This document shows, piece after piece, positions 61,401-64,000 of a stretch of DNA of 64,000 nt. The stretch is from Ficedula albicollis (Eukaryota; Chordata; Aves; Passeriformes; Muscicapidae): positions 27,747,763-27,811,762 of the forward strand of contig NC_021674.1 of assembly GCF_000247815.1 (NCBI RefSeq), given 5' to 3'. The notes below the pieces were generated by a model, which was not told where the DNA came from, ran no database searches, and saw nothing but the letters and a program-made list of their open reading frames with translations. A program made the translations under genes and the position numbers. Every line of letters begins with the position of its first letter. Positions within the stretch are counted from its first letter, which is position 1.

Positions 61401-63050
61401 AGAATCCTGAACTATACTGGAATTGTATTTCTTCCCCTCTGACTCCAGAAGTACAGAAACACTTTCATTTCATGTTAAAAGATCATGAGAAAGTGTTTCA
61501 ATTGTTTGAAACCTTATCCTCTTCCCTCTAAAAGTCAATACGTGAAGTTGACAGTATTCTTTTTTCCTTTAAATTAAAACAATACTGTAACAATAGTCAA
61601 AACCACAAAATAAGCTGTTTTCTTTAACAACAGCTACTATACTTGAATTCACTCAATATTTTAGAGAAGTTCTCTGGCCTAGAATTATTTCTTCAACAGC
61701 TCTTAAGCTCCATTATTTTCACATTCAAATACTGTAAGAAGACATAATAATACAGACATGTTTCAGCATAAGACAAACCAAAGGCCAAACAAAAGTAAAA
61801 TAAATGTATTGTTTACTATAATATAAAAGTAGGACACAGAACACCACTGGCACTATAGCTGATTCCTAACTATCCTTTCCTTCCACATCACACTCAAGCC
61901 TAATTATTGCTTCAATTTTAAAACACAGGAAAAAGTTAAACTATCACTTCTATCACTTATGGAAAAACAGATGAGCTCTTAAGGCCTGCCTGCAGAGGAG
62001 ACTGCAGAGCTATTTGACTCTAGCAAACACTGTGAAACATCTCTTTCCAGTGTAATCATCCACAAAAGGGGTATGCTTGTCTTTTCCCTGATCCCACAAA
62101 TCACTTGTAAGAGACAGACACATTGAACTGCTTCCAGTGTCTTTACACTGCTAGAGATGCACAGAATCTAAAAGAGGGCTAGAAGGAAAACCTCACACAA
62201 AGCAAACAATTCCTATTATTAATACATTTTTTCAAACTACTGAATGCTTATGAACTGGAGGTTATCTTTTGAACAGCAGCTTGAATTGCAGAGCACTTAT
62301 GAAGGATTTACAGAACAGGTTTCACACTACCTCTTCCTCCCAGCTCTAGCTATTGTTTTCACATTGTTTTCAAATTGCTTACATATAAAACCTCTATTAT
62401 TTGAAGTCTTGTGCACAACCTTCTACTTGTTTAGATAACTACTCCTCAGAGTAACATAATCAGACACAACCTAGGCTTTGGACGCGTCCAATAAATTCAT
62501 CCACCAGCATAAGCAATCAGCAAAGAAAAGAGCAGGAAAGACATTATCTTGGTGAAAAGTGAAACAAAGAAAGCTCTCGCTTCTCTTGCTGTAGTATGTC
62601 TCCTGGAAAAGCGATAAAGGCACAGGAAACATGACAAGCTAGCAAATGGATAAACATCCCATCTGAGGAGTCCATTTGATACATGTATAGGCATTAGTCC
62701 CACAATTACTGAATACCACTCATTGAGTGCAAATCCCACCTGTAATTAGACATTGTTAATAACCTCCTTAGAGGCGTCTCTTCAGTTCTTACTGACAACA
62801 CCCAAAGCGAGGCATTTGTGAGCCTTAACAGCCTGTACTGTGCACTGGGGCTCTCTTGAGCTAGATGGAGCTTTACTTTCCAAGATGAGGGACTGAACGC
62901 TACCTGGGGGAGTCACTGGACTACCTCTGCAAAGTCTGGATTCAAGTTTTACAACACCTGAAACAAAAAAAGAACTTAATGTTTCCTTTGAACATGGAAC
63001 ACTCAAAAAGAGGTACCCTTTTAGTGAAAAGCTAGCTATAAACAATTTTT

Positions 63051-63380
63051 ATCAAATGTTCCACAGAGAAGCAAGCTTCGTGTCAGACACCAGAAACCAT
63101 TGCCTGCAACTACTACCATATCTGAAGAGAAGTCTTGTGCACAAGCTAGTATGCAGAGTACTTTTTGACCAGGATATCAAATGTTCCACAGAGAAGCAAG
63201 CTTCGTGTCAGACACCAGAAACCATTGCCTGCAACTACTACCATATCTGAAGAGAATCAAATGTTCCACAGAGAAGCAAGCTTCGTGTGAGACACCAGAA
63301 ACCAGTGCCTGCAACTACTACCATATCTGAAGAGATGTCTTGTGCACAAGCTAGTATGCAGAGTACTTTTTGACCAGGAT
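63051..63380. repeat. Three-copy tandem repeat, 125/80/125 bp
   Basis: Copy A 63051-63175, copy B 63176-63255 and copy C 63256-63380, each starting ATCAAATGTTCCACAGAGAA. Copy B lacks the last 45 bases of the unit. A and B are identical over their shared length; C has a few substitutions. Confidence 0.92.
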
Positions 63381-64000
63381 AAGACTTTCCTGTCAGGAAC
63401 CAGAACAAATAGAGACATATTTTATTACTATACTAGGTAAAGAGAGCAGGAGAAGAAAGGACACAGAAAAAACCCTAAGTAACATCTGTGCTATTTTCTC
63501 TTTCATACCTTTACAGCTCTCTGAAGGCAGTGCTTTGAGTACAGACCCACTTCAAACAGAAGCAAAAGGAACAATTTCTTCAGCTTTATACACTGAAGAC
63601 AGAACTCTCAAAACAGCCCACAGTACCACATAGTTTCAGTACAGTACTTCTCATCTGTAAAGTTTCAAAGCACATGACAGTTTCAGCAGTTTTTCAAGGT
63701 CACAAGGGCAATCACAAACACAAGTCCCTGCCCCCTCCAATTGCTAATCCACCACCCTCTAAATCCAGTCTAGCTGTACTCCCAGAGACTTATGCAATGT
63801 GAAAGCCTTCATTCACTTCTCTCCTAGAACCACGGTCCAAAACTGCAAGTGGTACCATATGTACAGCTGCAATATACAAAGGCAACTTTACACCTGTAAA
63901 TATTTATTTGGATGTGGTTTAACAAGCATGTTGAATACTCTCAAGAATTTTATCTATCTTACAGAGAAGGGAATTTCAGCATCCCTTAAAAAGCTGCCAT

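Larger units (their letters stand above)
32480..64000 (-). other. PPM1B: PPM1B intron 1 and/or upstream DNA
   Basis: 31.5 kb of AT-rich sequence with no CpG-rich patch and no recognisable coding exon. Apart from CR1 fragments, the ERVL-like provirus and several short duplications, only scattered chance ORFs are seen. Given the splice acceptor in front of the ATG, the promoter and exon 1 probably lie beyond 64000. Confidence 0.65.

Noticed and set aside
62497..62739. Hydrophobic 80-residue minus-strand ORF resembling a membrane protein
   Set aside because: No recognised family, no initiation or splice context, and T-rich reverse strand readily encodes Phe/Leu/Ser-rich peptides.
63051..63380. 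CRISPR-like array
   Set aside because: Units are tandem and contiguous without unique spacers, in a vertebrate genome; simple duplication explains them.

Overview
The window is vertebrate nuclear DNA, almost certainly from a bird and probably a passerine. It is AT-rich, intron-dominated and gene-poor. It carries truncated CR1 LINE 3' ends and one decayed ERVL-type endogenous retrovirus whose LTRs resemble those common in passerine genomes. The bird assignment rests on these repeats plus the one recognisable gene; species is not determinable from the sequence. There is no bacterial or operon-like content, and nearly all open frames are chance ORFs.

The only gene I can support is PPM1B (protein phosphatase Mg2+/Mn2+-dependent 1B, PP2C-beta), on the minus strand. 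Reading right to left: the first coding exon (31616-32479, with the start codon), exon 3 (29595-29712), exon 4 (23036-23147), exon 5 (19991-20048), then two alternative terminal exons. Exon 6 (13741 downwards) encodes the long C-terminus. Exon 7 (coding 11493-11522) gives the short GSGDLEDPW ending and is followed by a 3'UTR reaching a good poly(A) signal at 9702-9707. All junctions I traced are GT/AG and the phases agree (0, 1, 2, 0). The short isoform is exactly 387 codons. Everything right of 32480 is intron 1 and/or upstream DNA; no CpG-rich promoter or noncoding exon 1 is visible. Positions 1-9689 lie downstream of the gene; a few consensus splice sites there remain unassigned.

Repeats by region: CR1 ends at 26655-26745 (plus), 33103-33533 (minus) and 54991-55400 (minus). 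An LTR-bounded ERVL-like provirus lies at 36218-41085, with gag-like and reverse-transcriptase remnants, all broken by stops and frameshifts.

Two structural oddities dominate. First, three long C homopolymers occur at 13125-13611 (487 C), 16851-16903 (53 C between A22 and A23) and 25220-25801 (582 C between T12 and T12). The first interrupts the coding part of PPM1B exon 6, so the long isoform cannot be read through. Second, about a dozen short direct duplications (36-386 bp units) are scattered across the window, several identical or nearly so. Both patterns are most simply read as assembly or gap-filling damage, with real instability as the alternative. I found no convincing new biological system.
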